From Granulicella aggregans (GTDB taxonomy: Bacteria > Acidobacteriota > Terriglobia > Terriglobales > Acidobacteriaceae), in assembly GCF_014203275.1 (NCBI RefSeq), contig NZ_JACHIP010000002.1, positions 310,001 to 374,000 on the forward strand: DNA of 64,000 bases, given 5' to 3'. Of this stretch, positions 43,901 to 52,374 are shown piece by piece. Both the position numbers and the translations under genes were made by a program. Position 1 is the first letter of the stretch. Every line of letters begins with the position of its first letter. The notes beneath the pieces are model-generated. The model had not been told where the DNA came from. It worked only from the letters and a program-made list of their open reading frames with translations, and ran no database searches.

Positions 43901-43921
43901 GTCGTTGGGGTTGATCGCCAT
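40916..43921 (-). CDS. polA: DNA polymerase I
   Basis: The 1001-residue enzyme has the 5' nuclease domain (about 15-320: YLLDSMAFIFRAYHAM, YEGFEADDVIGT, ALRGDSVDNIPGAPGIGDKG), a 3'-5' exonuclease-fold domain (about 340-590), and the polymerase domain (about 610-1001: motif A DYSQIELRLMAH, O-helix RAKAVNFGIVYG, motif C LQVHDELLFD). The exonuclease fold lacks the first DxE motif (its place reads IAIFEDARAL), so proofreading is probably lost. Residues about 370-430 are a low-complexity insertion that includes a family D-like repeat. A TATCCT box lies 9 bases upstream of ATG. Confidence 0.97.
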   Translation of the reverse strand: MAINPNDSAKQSSKPPIYLLDSMAFIFRAYHAMQRQRPMSTRTGIPTAATYVFVNMINKLRKDFSPQYLAAIYDVGAPVHRNELATQLKDVQKFNIKTQAFETIEYGGYKANRAETPPDLIQQQPYIRRALEAFRIPILYYEGFEADDVIGTLSHKLAALGHHVYVISPDKDMMQLVTDEVSILNPTKDNLILDPAGVTNVLGVPPEQVIDVMALRGDSVDNIPGAPGIGDKGSIDLIKEFGSVEAALDRADEVKKKTYRESLQNNRDNILLSKELVTIHTEVPIDFSIEAMRTQPVDNAACRALFSELEFTTLLKELAPSVDNTVISYDLKPTQLQIDHLLTAARAINSETGLPQGLAIAIFEDARALSEELAIEDPATEAEVEPPPAETMSLFGAPADTTPETLSSFVEGGGPASSAATDAPDPACRLGLAVTADSAIEVSLDAPGIKEALADSTLPKDLHDLKAVLRALVPHSIELAGVRDDVMLLSYLVNPTHGSHTLPDIAARTTSRALIHQPTKLNPADPNRLPEAAAAIVRLATALSTQLSEAGTFEHEIPKDDPALGGAVTLEMLVTEKPTRKEDISPLHNVYETIDLPLVPVLLRMEQTGVRVDSEVLRALSSRLSIDIDNLAERIYSLAGETMGLDSPHRFNINSPKQLGDVLFNKMNLPKPMKYGKGKVVSTAQDVLEELAEHHAAPALVLEYRQMSKLRSNYTDQLPTLADSEGRVHTTFNQVGTATGRLSSTNPNLQNIPTRTALGREIRTAFIAAPGNVLMSADYSQIELRLMAHFSQDPLLLNAYRTDQDIHTLTAAEVFGVDPATMSKETRARAKAVNFGIVYGISPFGLAAQLGIDQKEAKLYIETYFDRYKGVRTFIDETLETVRRDGAVKTYFGRIRPIPDIQSRNPNMRGFAERTAVNTPLQGTAADLIKLAMIALDREMTARNLRSKMTLQVHDELLFDVVPEEAEELQALVKHEMEHVAEFSIPIVADVGIGQNWRDIK
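42675..42707 (+). repeat. family D-like element inside polA
   Basis: GCAGGTCCTCC, the perfect palindrome CCTTCGACGAAGG, ATGACAAG. The edges match family D. It lies in the low-complexity exonuclease-domain insertion and is read in frame on the minus strand as LSSFVEGGGPA. Confidence 0.6.
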
Positions 43922-43941
43922 GGCTCTTTGAGGATAGCGCC

Positions 43942-45063
43942 TCAGACCAGGAGCATGCAGTCGCCGTAACTGAAGAAGCGGTAGCGCTGCTGGACTGCGT
44001 GGTGGTAGGCGGAGAGGATGAGTTCTCTTCCCTGCTCTGCGCTGGGGGCTTGAGCGGCGAGAGCGCTGACCAGCATCAGGAGCGTCGATTGTGGGAGGTG
44101 GAAGTTGGTCAGCAGTCCCTGCACGATGCGAAAGGTGTGTCCGGGGGAGATGAAGATGCTGGTCTCGCTGGAGTGGGGCTCGAGGGGTTTGCGGTCGGCG
44201 ACTAGGGCGCAGTGTTCGAGGGTGCGGGTCGTGGTGGTTCCAGCGGCGATGATTCTTCGTCTGTCTGCGAGGGCTTCGTTGATAGCCGTGGCGGTGGCGG
44301 CGGGGAGGGTGTAGTGCTCGGCATGGAGGCGGATGTCGGCGAGGTGGGTGGCGCGGACAGGTTGGAAGGTGCCAAGGCCTACGTGGAGGGTGACGTACTC
44401 GATCTGCACGCCCTTGGTTTTGAGGGCTTGCAAGACTTCAGGAGTGAAGTGGAGGCCTGCGGTGGGAGCGGCGGCGGAGCCGGGCTGGTTGGCGTAGACG
44501 GTCTGGTAACGTTGGCGGTCCTCGGCTGCGTCATCGCGGTGGATGTAGGGCGGCAAGGGCATGTGGCCGATGCGATCGAGGATGGCGTGGAAGGGCTCGG
44601 AGTTGGGGACGAAGCGGAGGATGCGTTCGCCGAATTCTCCTGTTGTGAGGACTTCCGCTGTGAGGGCTATTTCGTTAGTGACTGGATCGGCAAAGTGGAG
44701 GTGTTCGCCGGGCTGGATCTTGCGGCTGGGACGGACCAAGGCGGACCAGATGTTTTCTTGTTCTTCGCTGGGGAGTTGCTGGGTGAGGAGGACTTCGATG
44801 CGGCCGGTTGGGTCGGGGGAGCTGGCCTGGGTTTGTGGGCTGCGGGCTCGGGTGGCGAAGAGGCGCGCGGGGATTACACGGCTGTCGTTGAGGATAAGGA
44901 GGTCGCCTTCGCGGAGATAGCTGGGGAGGTTGGCGAAGGTGTCGTCTTTGAGGGTGCCGGTGGCGCGGTCTACGGAGAGCATGCGACTGGTGCCGCGGAT
45001 CGCGGGCGGGGATTGGGCGATGAGGTCTTCGGGAAGGTCGAAGTTGAAATCGGAGACGAGCAC
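43942..45063 (-). CDS. queA: S-adenosylmethionine:tRNA ribosyltransferase-isomerase
   Basis: The 373-residue enzyme adds the epoxycyclopentane precursor of queuosine to tRNA. It shows [16 protein letters not shown] at the N-terminus, [42 protein letters not shown] and the C-terminal [16 protein letters not shown]. The GTG start at 45063 places the conserved SDFDFDLP block right at the N-terminus, and a TAAACT box lies 7 bases upstream; the longer open frame runs into repeat DNA. It is 20 bases downstream of... its 3' end precedes the polA start, so the two genes are in the same direction, but each has its own leaderless-type promoter. Confidence 0.93.
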   Translation of the reverse strand: MLVSDFNFDLPEDLIAQSPPAIRGTSRMLSVDRATGTLKDDTFANLPSYLREGDLLILNDSRVIPARLFATRARSPQTQASSPDPTGRIEVLLTQQLPSEEQENIWSALVRPSRKIQPGEHLHFADPVTNEIALTAEVLTTGEFGERILRFVPNSEPFHAILDRIGHMPLPPYIHRDDAAEDRQRYQTVYANQPGSAAAPTAGLHFTPEVLQALKTKGVQIEYVTLHVGLGTFQPVRATHLADIRLHAEHYTLPAATATAINEALADRRRIIAAGTTTTRTLEHCALVADRKPLEPHSSETSIFISPGHTFRIVQGLLTNFHLPQSTLLMLVSALAAQAPSAEQGRELILSAYHHAVQQRYRFFSYGDCMLLV

Positions 45064-45070
45064 TTTGATG

Positions 45071-45076
45071 AGTTTA
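45071..45076 (-). promoter_or_regulatory. -10 box of a leaderless start (queA)
   Basis: TAAACT on the minus strand, 7 bases, then GTG. It decides the queA start. Confidence 0.5.
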
Positions 45077-45095
45077 ATGCAGATGGAAACAGAAG

Positions 45096-45149
45096 CGGTT
45101 CGCGCGGGGCGCGAAGGCCCACATCTCAGAATCGAGATATGGGGCACCC
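45096..45149 (+). repeat. family A element with 5' extra hairpin
   Basis: GCGGTTCGCGC-GGG-GCGCGAA, then GGCCCACATCTC, AGAATC, GAGATATGGGGCACCC. Confidence 0.75.
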
Positions 45150-45197
45150 GCTGATGCGCGGATATTGAACGGTGGGGAAAACAAGCATCGGCAACGG

Positions 45198-45261
45198 CGA
45201 AATGCGGGGGTCTCTCCACTGCGCCGTGCGGTGAAACTGCACGGCTTCGGTCGAGATGACG
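45198..45261 (+). repeat. family C palindromic element
   Basis: CGAAATGCGGGGGTCTCTCC, the stem GCCGTGC/GCACGGC with loop GGTGAAACT, then TTCGGTCGAGATGACG. Confidence 0.8.
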
Positions 45262-45283
45262 CTTCTGAGGGGAGGCCGGTCGG

Positions 45284-45925
45284 CTAGAGCACCTTCTGCG
45301 TCATCGCAACGGCTTGATCGAGATTGGCCTGGACGGTTTGTTCGGTGACTTCGGCGGCGGGGACGTGGGGGGGCCAGGTGATGAGAACTCGGCTGAAGGG
45401 CTTGGGGATGAGGAAGCGGTCCCAGGTCTTGAGCTCCCAGGCGCGGAGGGGAAGGACGTAGAAGGTGCCGACCCAGGTGCCGACGAGCTGGGCGAACTGG
45501 GCGGTGCCGGGCTTGGCGACCATGTTGGGGCCTCGGGGGCCGTCGGCGGTGATGGCGCAGCGGGTGCCTCGGCCGTACTCGTCGGCGATCTGTTTCAGGG
45601 CCATCGCGCCGCCGCGCGAGCTGGAGCCGCGGATGGCGATGAACCCTAGGCGCTCGACCGTGCGGGCTATGAGTTCGCCATCGAAGCTGCGGGAGATGAG
45701 GATGGCGATCTTCTGGCCGCGGAAGTAGTAGGCGCAGGAGAGAAGGCAGCGGTGCCAGAAGGCGTAGACAACCGGACCGGGGATCTGAGAGCCGGGAGTG
45801 ACACCGGGGGAGATGATGTCTTCGTAGCGGAGGGTCGAGCCGAGGATGCGGATGAGCAGCGAGGCCAGGCGCGGGACGAGGAAGAGGGTCAGGCGCTGGG
45901 TGAGGGTGTAGTTGGGTGGTGGCAC
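45284..45925 (-). CDS. DUF374 lysophospholipid acyltransferase-family protein
   Basis: The 213-residue protein has the DUF374 hallmarks: [23 protein letters not shown] (the place of the HxxxxD acyltransferase motif), [23 protein letters not shown] and [14 protein letters not shown]. The family is thought to transfer acyl groups in lipid A-like or other envelope lipid synthesis, at the inner membrane. Start is GTG 45925, supported by TAAACT 6 bases upstream without a ribosome binding site. Confidence 0.85.
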   Translation of the reverse strand: MPPPNYTLTQRLTLFLVPRLASLLIRILGSTLRYEDIISPGVTPGSQIPGPVVYAFWHRCLLSCAYYFRGQKIAILISRSFDGELIARTVERLGFIAIRGSSSRGGAMALKQIADEYGRGTRCAITADGPRGPNMVAKPGTAQFAQLVGTWVGTFYVLPLRAWELKTWDRFLIPKPFSRVLITWPPHVPAAEVTEQTVQANLDQAVAMTQKVL

Positions 45926-45931
45926 TTGGCT

Positions 45932-45937
45932 AGTTTA
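45932..45937 (-). promoter_or_regulatory. -10 box of a leaderless start (DUF374 gene)
   Basis: TAAACT on the minus strand, 6 bases, then GTG. A family A element begins 4 bases upstream of it and covers the -35 position. Confidence 0.5.
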
Positions 45938-45940
45938 GCG

Positions 45941-46001
45941 GGAGCGGTTCGTGCTTCGCACGAATATCCCACATCTCAAAAGCGAGATGTGGGGCACCCG
46001 G
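45941..46001 (+). repeat. family A element with 5' extra hairpin
   Basis: GGAGCGGTTCGTGC-TTC-GCACGAA, then ATCCCACATCTC, AAAAGC, GAGATGTGGGGCACCC. The 5' stem is changed in both arms relative to the 20881 copy (GCGC to GTGC and GCGC to GCAC). Confidence 0.85.
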
Positions 46002-46020
46002 CTTTTTGGAGTTCCGGAAG

Positions 46021-47283
46021 TTAGCTGTATTTGAGCCAGCGCAGAAGTTCGGGCAGGTTGGGTTTTTTGCCGTACATCAGGATGCCGACGCGATAGATGC
46101 GGGCGGCGAACCAGAGGATCGCGGCGATGGTCAGGACGAGGCCCGCGATCGAGATGGCGATCTCGTACCAGGGTGGCTGGCTGACCGCGATGCGGACGTA
46201 CATGATGAGCGGTGTGCAGAAGGGGATGAAAGAGAAGACCTTCGCCACGGTGCCGCTGGGGTCCGAGACGACGGTGAAGACGACGCCGGAGCAGGCGATG
46301 AGAGGCAGCATAAGGAAGATGTTCATCTGCTGCAGTTCCTGCTCGGAGCTGGTCATCGCGCCGAGAGCAGCGGCCATGCCGGAGTAGAGCGTGTAGCCCA
46401 GGAAGAAGAAGACGACGAAGAAGATCCCCTGCCGGGCGGTGATGTGGAAGGCGAAGTCGTCGCCGAGGGAGATGAGGCCGGGGGCGCTGAGGGCGATAGC
46501 TCCGAGGAGCCAGATGCCGACCTGGGTGAGGCCGACCGATCCGACGCCGAGGACCTTGCCGGCCATCATCTCTTCGGGCCTGATGGTGGCGAGAAGGACC
46601 TCGAAGATGCGCGAGGTCTTCTCTTCGATGATGGAGCGGGCGACGTTCATCCCGTAGAAGAGGATGACGAAGTACATGATGAAGAAGAGGCCGAAGGCGA
46701 CGGCTTCGCCGGAGGAGGCGGAGTCTTTGCTGGCGACTGAGGCGTCGAGATCGATGGGCTGCATGAGGGCTTCGACGTCGTTGGCTCCCATGCCGGTGTG
46801 GGCGAGGCCCTGGCGGGTGAGGACGGTGCGGATGGATTCGCTGAGCTCGTTCTGGGTGTTGATGTAGCCCCTGGCGCGCGTCTTCCACTCAAAGGTTGGG
46901 GCTGCGTGCTCGGATACCGGAGGGGTAACCCATAGATAGCCGTCGAGGTCTTTGCTCTTGAGTTCGCCTTCGAGCGTAAGACGCGTATCAGCTCCACCGC
47001 CTTGCGGTGACAAGACGTTTGCGGTGATCTTCGGGTGCTTGTGCTTCGCGAGCTCCTGCTGGAGATCGAGGCCGAACCTGGAGTCCTGGGTGACGATGGC
47101 GAGGTTCACATCCGACTTCGCGTTCTTGCCTGTGGCGTAGTTCATGGCGAAGGTGAGGCCGCCCATGAGCGCGGGGATGAGCACGGTCATGACGATGAAG
47201 CTTTTGGCGCGGATGCGTTCGACGTACTCGCGCTTGGCAATGAGCCAGGTGTTATGGAAGAAGCTGGGCTGGACGCTAGACAT
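46021..47283 (-). CDS. ABC exporter permease, NatB-like
   Basis: The 420-residue permease has an N-terminal membrane helix (about 25-50), a large extracytoplasmic domain (about 50-190), then five helices in the C-terminal half (FGLFFIMYFVILFYGMNVARSIIEEKTSRIFEVLLAT is the conserved ABC2 region, cited here by its parts). This is the NatB/YhaP class of ABC-2 permeases. It overlaps the ATPase gene by 8 bases, forming one operon. NatAB of Bacillus exports sodium; the substrate here is unknown. Confidence 0.85.
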   Translation of the reverse strand: MSSVQPSFFHNTWLIAKREYVERIRAKSFIVMTVLIPALMGGLTFAMNYATGKNAKSDVNLAIVTQDSRFGLDLQQELAKHKHPKITANVLSPQGGGADTRLTLEGELKSKDLDGYLWVTPPVSEHAAPTFEWKTRARGYINTQNELSESIRTVLTRQGLAHTGMGANDVEALMQPIDLDASVASKDSASSGEAVAFGLFFIMYFVILFYGMNVARSIIEEKTSRIFEVLLATIRPEEMMAGKVLGVGSVGLTQVGIWLLGAIALSAPGLISLGDDFAFHITARQGIFFVVFFFLGYTLYSGMAAALGAMTSSEQELQQMNIFLMLPLIACSGVVFTVVSDPSGTVAKVFSFIPFCTPLIMYVRIAVSQPPWYEIAISIAGLVLTIAAILWFAARIYRVGILMYGKKPNLPELLRWLKYS

Positions 47284-48220
47284 GGGCGACTCCGTTTGCG
47301 TTGGCGTTGGCCGCGTTCTGGGCGGTCACGCGCTCGATGAAGATCTCTTCGAGCGTTGGCTCCATGACTTCGAAGCGGGAGATGCGGGCACCGGTGAGGG
47401 CTTCGGCGAGGACGGCGTTTGAGGCGGCGGCGAGGTCGGAGGATGGAGCGAGCTTGATCTCGGCGTGGCCGCTGTAGTTCTTGGCCTCTTCGATGGCGGG
47501 GTGCTTCAGGAAGGCGTCCGAGCCTTCGAAGACGACCTGAACGCGGTTGCGCGGATAGGTGGACTTCACCTCGCGCATGGAGCCGGACAGGAGGAGATGG
47601 CCGTTGGCGATGAGGGCGATCTCGTCGCAGAGCTTTTCAACCTGGTCCATGCGGTGGGTTGAAAAGAGGACGGCTTTGCCTTCCTTGCGGAGGTCCACCA
47701 GAGTGTCTTGAAGCAACGTTGCGTTGACCGGGTCGAGGCCGCTGAAGGGCTCATCCATGATGATGAGATCGGGCTCGTGCAGGAGCGAGGCGATGAACTG
47801 TATCTTCTGCTGCATACCCTTCGAGAGTTCTTCGGTCTTCTTGGGGATGGCCTCGGTGATCTCCATGCGCTCGCACCAGATGAGGGAGCGCTTCTTCGCC
47901 GTCGCTGCGTCGAGGCCGTGGAGCTGTCCGAGGAAGACGAGCTGATCGAGGACGTTCATCTTTTTGTAGAGGCCGCGCTCTTCGGGAAGATAGCCGACGC
48001 GGATGAGCTGGCTGCGATCGAAGGGCTGGCCGAAGAGCGAGACGGTGCCGGAGTCGGGCACGGTGATGCCGATCATCATGCGGATCGACGACGTCTTGCC
48101 GGAGCCGTTGGGGCCGAGAAGACCGAACATGGTGCCGGGCTCGATCTTGAAGGAGAGTCCGTGGACGGCGATTTTGGTGTCGTACGCCTTGCGGACGTTG
48201 TGCAGTTCAACGATGGACAT
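47276..48220 (-). CDS. ABC exporter ATPase, NatA-like
   Basis: The 314-residue protein has Walker A GLLGPNGSGKTSS, the Q-loop region YLPEERGLYKKM, the signature LSKGMQQK, Walker B LIIMDEPFSGLDPVN and the H-loop STHRMDQVE. The C-terminal 80 residues are the DUF4162-type domain seen in NatA/YhaQ ATPases. It pairs with the overlapping permease. A TAAACT sequence about 27 bases before the ATG may be its -10 box; a short leader follows. Confidence 0.92.
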   Translation of the reverse strand: MSIVELHNVRKAYDTKIAVHGLSFKIEPGTMFGLLGPNGSGKTSSIRMMIGITVPDSGTVSLFGQPFDRSQLIRVGYLPEERGLYKKMNVLDQLVFLGQLHGLDAATAKKRSLIWCERMEITEAIPKKTEELSKGMQQKIQFIASLLHEPDLIIMDEPFSGLDPVNATLLQDTLVDLRKEGKAVLFSTHRMDQVEKLCDEIALIANGHLLLSGSMREVKSTYPRNRVQVVFEGSDAFLKHPAIEEAKNYSGHAEIKLAPSSDLAAASNAVLAEALTGARISRFEVMEPTLEEIFIERVTAQNAANANANGVAHV

Positions 48221-48276
48221 GGGATCTCGGGGTGGTGTGATGAGGTGAGTTTATCAGGGAGAATCCTGCGGCTTGT

Positions 48277-49047
48277 TTACGAGAGAGGAGCGAAGCGTGC
48301 GGCGTTGATCCAGTAGCGGGTGGTAAGGGTGACTTTGCCGTTGTGCTGATATTTGTCAAAGTAGCGAATGAGGGAGGCTTCGAACGGGGCGAATTCCGGC
48401 GTCCCGGGCAGCGGCGCGTGGGAGAGCGACAGGGTGAGGCCGCGCAGGGATTGCCAATCGAGAGACATCTCGCCGGGGATATCTTTCTGGTGGAACTCGC
48501 CGTTGGGGAAGAGGTCTTTCAGGCGCTGATAGACAGCGTAGGAGACGCGCGTGCCTTCGCCATCCCTAGTGTAGGGGCGGAGGAAGTCTTCGTAGGCGAT
48601 GTTCTCTTCCCTGCCCTCTTTTGAGCGGCCGAAGGCGATGATGATGACCCAGCCGCTGGGCTTGAGGATGCGGCGAAACTCGAGAATAGTAGCTTCGAGG
48701 TCGAACCAGTGCAGGGCACGGCCCACGGCGACGGCCTCGACAGAGGCATCTGGGAGGCCAGTGGCTTCGGCGGTTCCGTTGATGATGGAGAGCGCGGAGT
48801 TCGCTGGGTGAAGTTCGAGGCAGGCTTCGCGCATCTCGGCGTTGGGCTCGATGGCGAGGACGCGGTTGCCGTTGGCGAGAAAAATATCGCTCAACATGCC
48901 TGTGCCCGCGCCGATGTCAGCAATGGTCCAACCGGGTTTGAGGCTGCACGAGTCGCGGAGGATGGGAAGAACGATCTCGGGGTCGTAGCGCTCGCGGTAG
49001 GCGACGTATGCGGAGACTCGGCCAGTGAACTTTTCGGTGTTGCTCAT
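48277..49047 (-). CDS. class I SAM-dependent methyltransferase
   Basis: The 256-residue enzyme has the SAM-binding motif I IADIGAGTGMLSD, motif II VLAIEPNAEM and the post-motif GRALHWFDLE, of the UbiE/Methyltransf_11 type. The substrate is a small molecule of unknown identity. The TetR gene lies 14 bases upstream in the same direction, so TetR and methyltransferase are probably one transcript. GGAAAC lies next to the ATG. The ABC exporter follows downstream. Confidence 0.85.
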   Translation of the reverse strand: MSNTEKFTGRVSAYVAYRERYDPEIVLPILRDSCSLKPGWTIADIGAGTGMLSDIFLANGNRVLAIEPNAEMREACLELHPANSALSIINGTAEATGLPDASVEAVAVGRALHWFDLEATILEFRRILKPSGWVIIIAFGRSKEGREENIAYEDFLRPYTRDGEGTRVSYAVYQRLKDLFPNGEFHQKDIPGEMSLDWQSLRGLTLSLSHAPLPGTPEFAPFEASLIRYFDKYQHNGKVTLTTRYWINAARFAPLS

Positions 49048-49061
49048 GTTTCCATTCTCGC

Positions 49062-49694
49062 TTAGCGCGCAGCGCAGGCTTTGAGGTAGGCGCGGGCGAG
49101 GAAGATGAGTTCCTGCTTGAGCGGTTCGACGTGTTTTTCAGGCGAAGGGCCTTCGAGCAGGCGGCGGCTTACTCCCGCCATCGCGCTGCTTAGCATGGAG
49201 GCGACAAGGTCGGGATCGCTCAGAGGGGGATCGCTGGTAGTGGCGAACATCGCGGCGACGGACTTGCCGGAGTGAAGGCCGACCTGCCGCGCGATCTTCA
49301 TGCCGTCGACATCGGCGCTGATGGAGTACATGGCGACGCTCGCGTTGGCGTTTTTCATCTTGGCATCGAGGAAGGCGGTGATGAGGGCGGTGCCCATCTC
49401 TTCGAGGGAGCGGCCGCGTTGCTCGTGGCAGACGCGGTCGATGGCGTTGGTGACGGCCTCGAGATGGCGGCGGAGCGCGGCCTGCAGGAGGGCAGTCTTA
49501 TTGGGGAAGTACTGGTAGAGGGTGCCGACCGAGACACCGGCTCGCTCCGCGACGCGGGTGGTGGTGAACCGCTCCCGGCCGACGGTGAGCAAAACCTGAA
49601 CGGTGGCCTCGAGAATGGCCTCGACACTGGCAGTGGAGCGGGCCTGAACCGGCGATTTGCGGGGCTCTAAGAGGACTGCGGATTGCGGGGGCAA
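49062..49694 (-). CDS. TetR-family transcriptional regulator
   Basis: The 210-residue protein has the TetR helix-turn-helix: ILEATVQVLLTVGRERFTTTRVAERAGVSVGTLYQYFPNKTALL split over residues 26-70, cited by its parts (TTTRVAERAGVSVGTLYQYF). The C-terminal ligand domain is TetR_C-like. Start is TTG 49694, decided by TAGGAG 7 bases upstream. It is divergent from the aldo/keto reductase gene (82-bp gap), so it probably represses that gene and its own operon. Confidence 0.9.
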   Translation of the reverse strand: MPPQSAVLLEPRKSPVQARSTASVEAILEATVQVLLTVGRERFTTTRVAERAGVSVGTLYQYFPNKTALLQAALRRHLEAVTNAIDRVCHEQRGRSLEEMGTALITAFLDAKMKNANASVAMYSISADVDGMKIARQVGLHSGKSVAAMFATTSDPPLSDPDLVASMLSSAMAGVSRRLLEGPSPEKHVEPLKQELIFLARAYLKACAAR

Positions 49695-49775
49695 ATGCGA
49701 ACTCCTAACCTGAAGCTTTCTTCATCTAAACACAGGAAGAGCGAAGAACAGTAAGAAGCAGCGAAGGAGAAATAG

Positions 49776-50636
49776 ATGTGTGACTCGAGGAATTTTACGT
49801 TTCCCGGAACTTCGATGACGGTGGACCGGATGGGTTATGGCGCTATGCAGCTTGCGGGGCCGCATGTCTTTGGTCCGCCGAAAGACAGAGCGGCGTGCGT
49901 TGCGGTTCTGCGCGAAGCAGTTGAGAGCGGCGTGAACCATATCGATACCAGCGACTTCTATGGGCCGCATGTGACCAACCAGATCATCAAGGAGGCACTG
50001 CATCCTTACAAGGATGGACTGGTGATTGTGACCAAGGTAGGAGCGACGCGCGGAAGCGATGGATCGTGGATCACGAGCATGAAGCGCGATGTGCTGGTGA
50101 ACGGCGTTCACGACAATCTGCGCAACCTTGGACTGGATGCGCTGGATGTGGTGAATCTGCGCAACGGCGGGCTGGAGCGGCCGGACGAGGGTTCTCTGGC
50201 AGAGCCGCTGGCAGTGCTTGCGGAGTTGAAAGAACAAGGGCTGATCAAGCATATCGGCCTGAGCCAGGTGACGCCGGAGCAGTTCGCGGAGGCGGAGAAG
50301 ATCATGCCAATCGTGTGCGTGCAGAATCTCTATAACGTCGCGAAGCGGGGCGACGACGAGTTTGTAAAGACTTTGGAGAAGAAGGGTGTGGCCTATGTGC
50401 CTTACTTCCCGCTTGGCGGATTTACGCCGTTGCAGTCTTCGGAGCTGGATTCCGTTGCAGGAGAGTTGAACGCGACGCCGATGCAGGTAGCGTTGGCGTG
50501 GCTGCTGCAGCGATCGAGCAACATGCTGCTGATTCCGGGGACTTCGTCGGTGGGGCATCTGCGGGAGAATCTCGCGGCGGCGAATATTTTGTTGTCGCCG
50601 GAGGTTGTGGCTCGGCTGGATGCGATTGGGGGTTAG
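49776..50636 (+). CDS. aldo/keto reductase, YdbC/PdxI-like
   Basis: The 286-residue protein has the AKR fold: GYGAMQLAGPHVFGPP, the catalytic Asp-Tyr in HIDTSDFYGP, the catalytic Lys in VIVTKVG and the NADPH-binding PGTSSVGHLREN. The usual catalytic His strand reads LDVVNLRNGG, with no His, as in E. coli YdbC (PdxI, pyridoxal reductase). It therefore probably reduces pyridoxal or a similar aldehyde. GAAGGAG lies 8 bases before the ATG. It is divergent from TetR. Confidence 0.88.
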   Translation: MCDSRNFTFPGTSMTVDRMGYGAMQLAGPHVFGPPKDRAACVAVLREAVESGVNHIDTSDFYGPHVTNQIIKEALHPYKDGLVIVTKVGATRGSDGSWITSMKRDVLVNGVHDNLRNLGLDALDVVNLRNGGLERPDEGSLAEPLAVLAELKEQGLIKHIGLSQVTPEQFAEAEKIMPIVCVQNLYNVAKRGDDEFVKTLEKKGVAYVPYFPLGGFTPLQSSELDSVAGELNATPMQVALAWLLQRSSNMLLIPGTSSVGHLRENLAAANILLSPEVVARLDAIGG

Positions 50637-50640
50637 GGTT

Positions 50641-50677
50641 TACGTCCCACATCTCGGAAGCGAGACGTGGGGCACCC
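50641..50677 (+). repeat. family A palindromic element (CATCTC/GAGACG)
   Basis: TACGTCCCACATCTC, GGAAGC, GAGACGTGGGGCACCC, 4 bases after the aldo/keto reductase stop. Confidence 0.8.
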
Positions 50678-50756
50678 GTTCGATTGGGTCGAAGACGATT
50701 GCTTGAAGACTGATTGCGAGAAAGATCCGAGCGGATGTAGTGAGGAAGAAGAGATG

Positions 50757-50813
50757 CAGGTCCTTCGACTACGGTTGGCGCAAAATCGCGCCAACCTCCG
50801 CTCAGGATGACGG
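50757..50813 (+). repeat. family D palindromic element
   Basis: GCAGGTCCTTCGACTAC, the stem GGTTGGCGC/GCGCCAACC, then GCTCAGGATGACGG; it ends 2 bases before the stop codon of the minus-strand gene. Confidence 0.8.
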
Positions 50814-50815
50814 AA

Positions 50816-51709
50816 TTATTCTTGAGCGATTGAGAGGATCTCAGCTTCGGCGCGGGTCTGGCTTAGGTAGCCAGCGGCCCAGTCTTCATCGCCGCGACCT
50901 GCGGCGATTGCTGCTTGCATGTGTTGCTGGTACAGGTCGCCAAGCGGCGTTGGGGTGTGGCTGGATTGGGCGGCTTCGCGGAAGAGCCTTGTGTCCTTTG
51001 CGCCGAGCTTGACGGTTGCGCCTGGGCTCTGCGGTGGATCGATCATGAACTTGCCGTAGTTGCCAACAAAGGCCGATTGAAAGAGAGCGCTGTTCACGGT
51101 CTCGAGGAAGATGGCGGGGTCGATTCCATTTGCTTCGGCTACTGTGAAGGCCTCTGACAGGGAGGCGATGATCGAGGTGATCATAAAGTTCCCGGCCACC
51201 TTGACGGCATTAGCCTGGCTGGGACGTGTGCCGACGATAGTGTGGCCGCGCGAGATGTGTTCGAGGACGGGCATAGCCTCGTTGATGACTGCCGAGTCGC
51301 CAGCGATTGCGAGCCAGAGCTTGCCTTCGGCGGCTACGTTGGGGCGGCCGAATACAGGGACGCTGAGAAAGAGCTGATGGTGTTCGGTGTGCGCGGCTTC
51401 GAGACGTTCTGCCAGGGCTACTGAGATGGTCGATAGCGAGATGTGAATGGCGTTCGACGGGATGGCCGCGAGCGTGCCTTGGGTGAAGAGGACGTCTTCG
51501 ACGGCGCTGTCGTCGGTCAGCATGGTGAAGATAATCTCCGCGGAGCGCACAGCTTCCGTGGGAGGCGATGCGAGTACGGCTCCGCGTTGAACGAGAGGAT
51601 CGGCCGCGGACGCAGAGCGGTTCCAGACGGTGAGACTGTGGCCTTTGTCGATGAGAAGCGAGGCGATGGCAGTGCCCATCTTGCCGAGGCCGAGGAATGC
51701 GATCTGCAT
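50816..51709 (-). CDS. NAD(P)-dependent beta-hydroxyacid dehydrogenase-family oxidoreductase
   Basis: The 297-residue protein has the Rossmann start IAFLGLGKMGTAIASLL, the substrate-loop region IHISLSTISVALAERL, the domain-2 helix GNFMITSIIASLSEAF with the catalytic Lys-type site NAVKVAGN, and the C-terminal KDTRLFREAA. This is the 3-hydroxyisobutyrate dehydrogenase / GLYR1 family (succinic semialdehyde or imine reductases). AGGAG lies 8 bases before the ATG. The NUDIX gene is just upstream in the same direction (45-bp gap). Confidence 0.88.
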   Translation of the reverse strand: MQIAFLGLGKMGTAIASLLIDKGHSLTVWNRSASAADPLVQRGAVLASPPTEAVRSAEIIFTMLTDDSAVEDVLFTQGTLAAIPSNAIHISLSTISVALAERLEAAHTEHHQLFLSVPVFGRPNVAAEGKLWLAIAGDSAVINEAMPVLEHISRGHTIVGTRPSQANAVKVAGNFMITSIIASLSEAFTVAEANGIDPAIFLETVNSALFQSAFVGNYGKFMIDPPQSPGATVKLGAKDTRLFREAAQSSHTPTPLGDLYQQHMQAAIAAGRGDEDWAAGYLSQTRAEAEILSIAQE

Positions 51710-51753
51710 GAGGTGTTCTCCTGTTGGTTCGATGCCTTGCAGGAGGGTTTGAT

Positions 51754-52368
51754 TCAGGCAGCGCGGTCGCTGAAGAGATGAATGTAGGCGTATTGCAGCA
51801 GCATGATGGTCTTGCCATCCTGAATGGCACCTGTGTCGATGGCAGACATCGCCTCTCCAATCGGCAGTTCGAGGACTTCGATGTCTTCACCTTCCGCGTG
51901 ATTGCCTCCGCCCAGCGTTGCGCGTGAGCCGCTGTGGTACTCGGCGACGAAGAAGTAGAGGCGTTCGGTGACGGAGCCGGGACTCATGAAGGCTTCGAAG
52001 ATCCGGCGGACATGCGAGATCCGATAGCCTGTCTCTTCTTCGACTTCTGCACGGATGCGGTCTTCGGGGCTGGCTTGATCGAGCAGGCCGGCAGCGGCTT
52101 CAATCAACATGCCTGGATGGCCATTGACGTAGGCCGGAAAGCGAAACTGGCGGGTGAGCACGACGGTTCCGCGCTCCAGGTTGTAGAGCAGGATCGTGGC
52201 TCCGTTGCCCCGGTCGTAGGTCTCTCGATTCTGCCGCTGCCAGGTTCCGTCGCTTCGTAGGAGCTCGAACGTCGTCTTTTTGAGGACGTACCAATCATCG
52301 GAGAGGGTCTCAACGGAGTGGATGCGAATCTTCCCTTCCATGGACGGGCTGCTGAGCGTCATAGGCAT
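51754..52368 (-). CDS. NUDIX hydrolase, GDP-mannose/ADP-sugar pyrophosphatase-like (NudK type)
   Basis: The 204-residue protein contains the Nudix box around [21 protein letters not shown], after the upstream strand [17 protein letters not shown], and the C-terminal YFFVAEYH, as in NudK/ADPRase-type nucleoside-diphosphate-sugar pyrophosphatases. It removes a nucleotide from a sugar nucleotide. The ATG 52368 is chosen because TTGACA-18-TATCTT ends 6 bases upstream; the next in-frame ATGs (52362, 52341) are possible. It is divergent from the DeoR regulator, with a shared operator region. Confidence 0.85.
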   Translation of the reverse strand: MPMTLSSPSMEGKIRIHSVETLSDDWYVLKKTTFELLRSDGTWQRQNRETYDRGNGATILLYNLERGTVVLTRQFRFPAYVNGHPGMLIEAAAGLLDQASPEDRIRAEVEEETGYRISHVRRIFEAFMSPGSVTERLYFFVAEYHSGSRATLGGGNHAEGEDIEVLELPIGEAMSAIDTGAIQDGKTIMLLQYAYIHLFSDRAA

Positions 52369-52374
52369 GAGGTG

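Noticed and set aside
45064-45219. N-terminal extension of queA
   Set aside because: It is repeat-derived and precedes the conserved QueA N-terminus.
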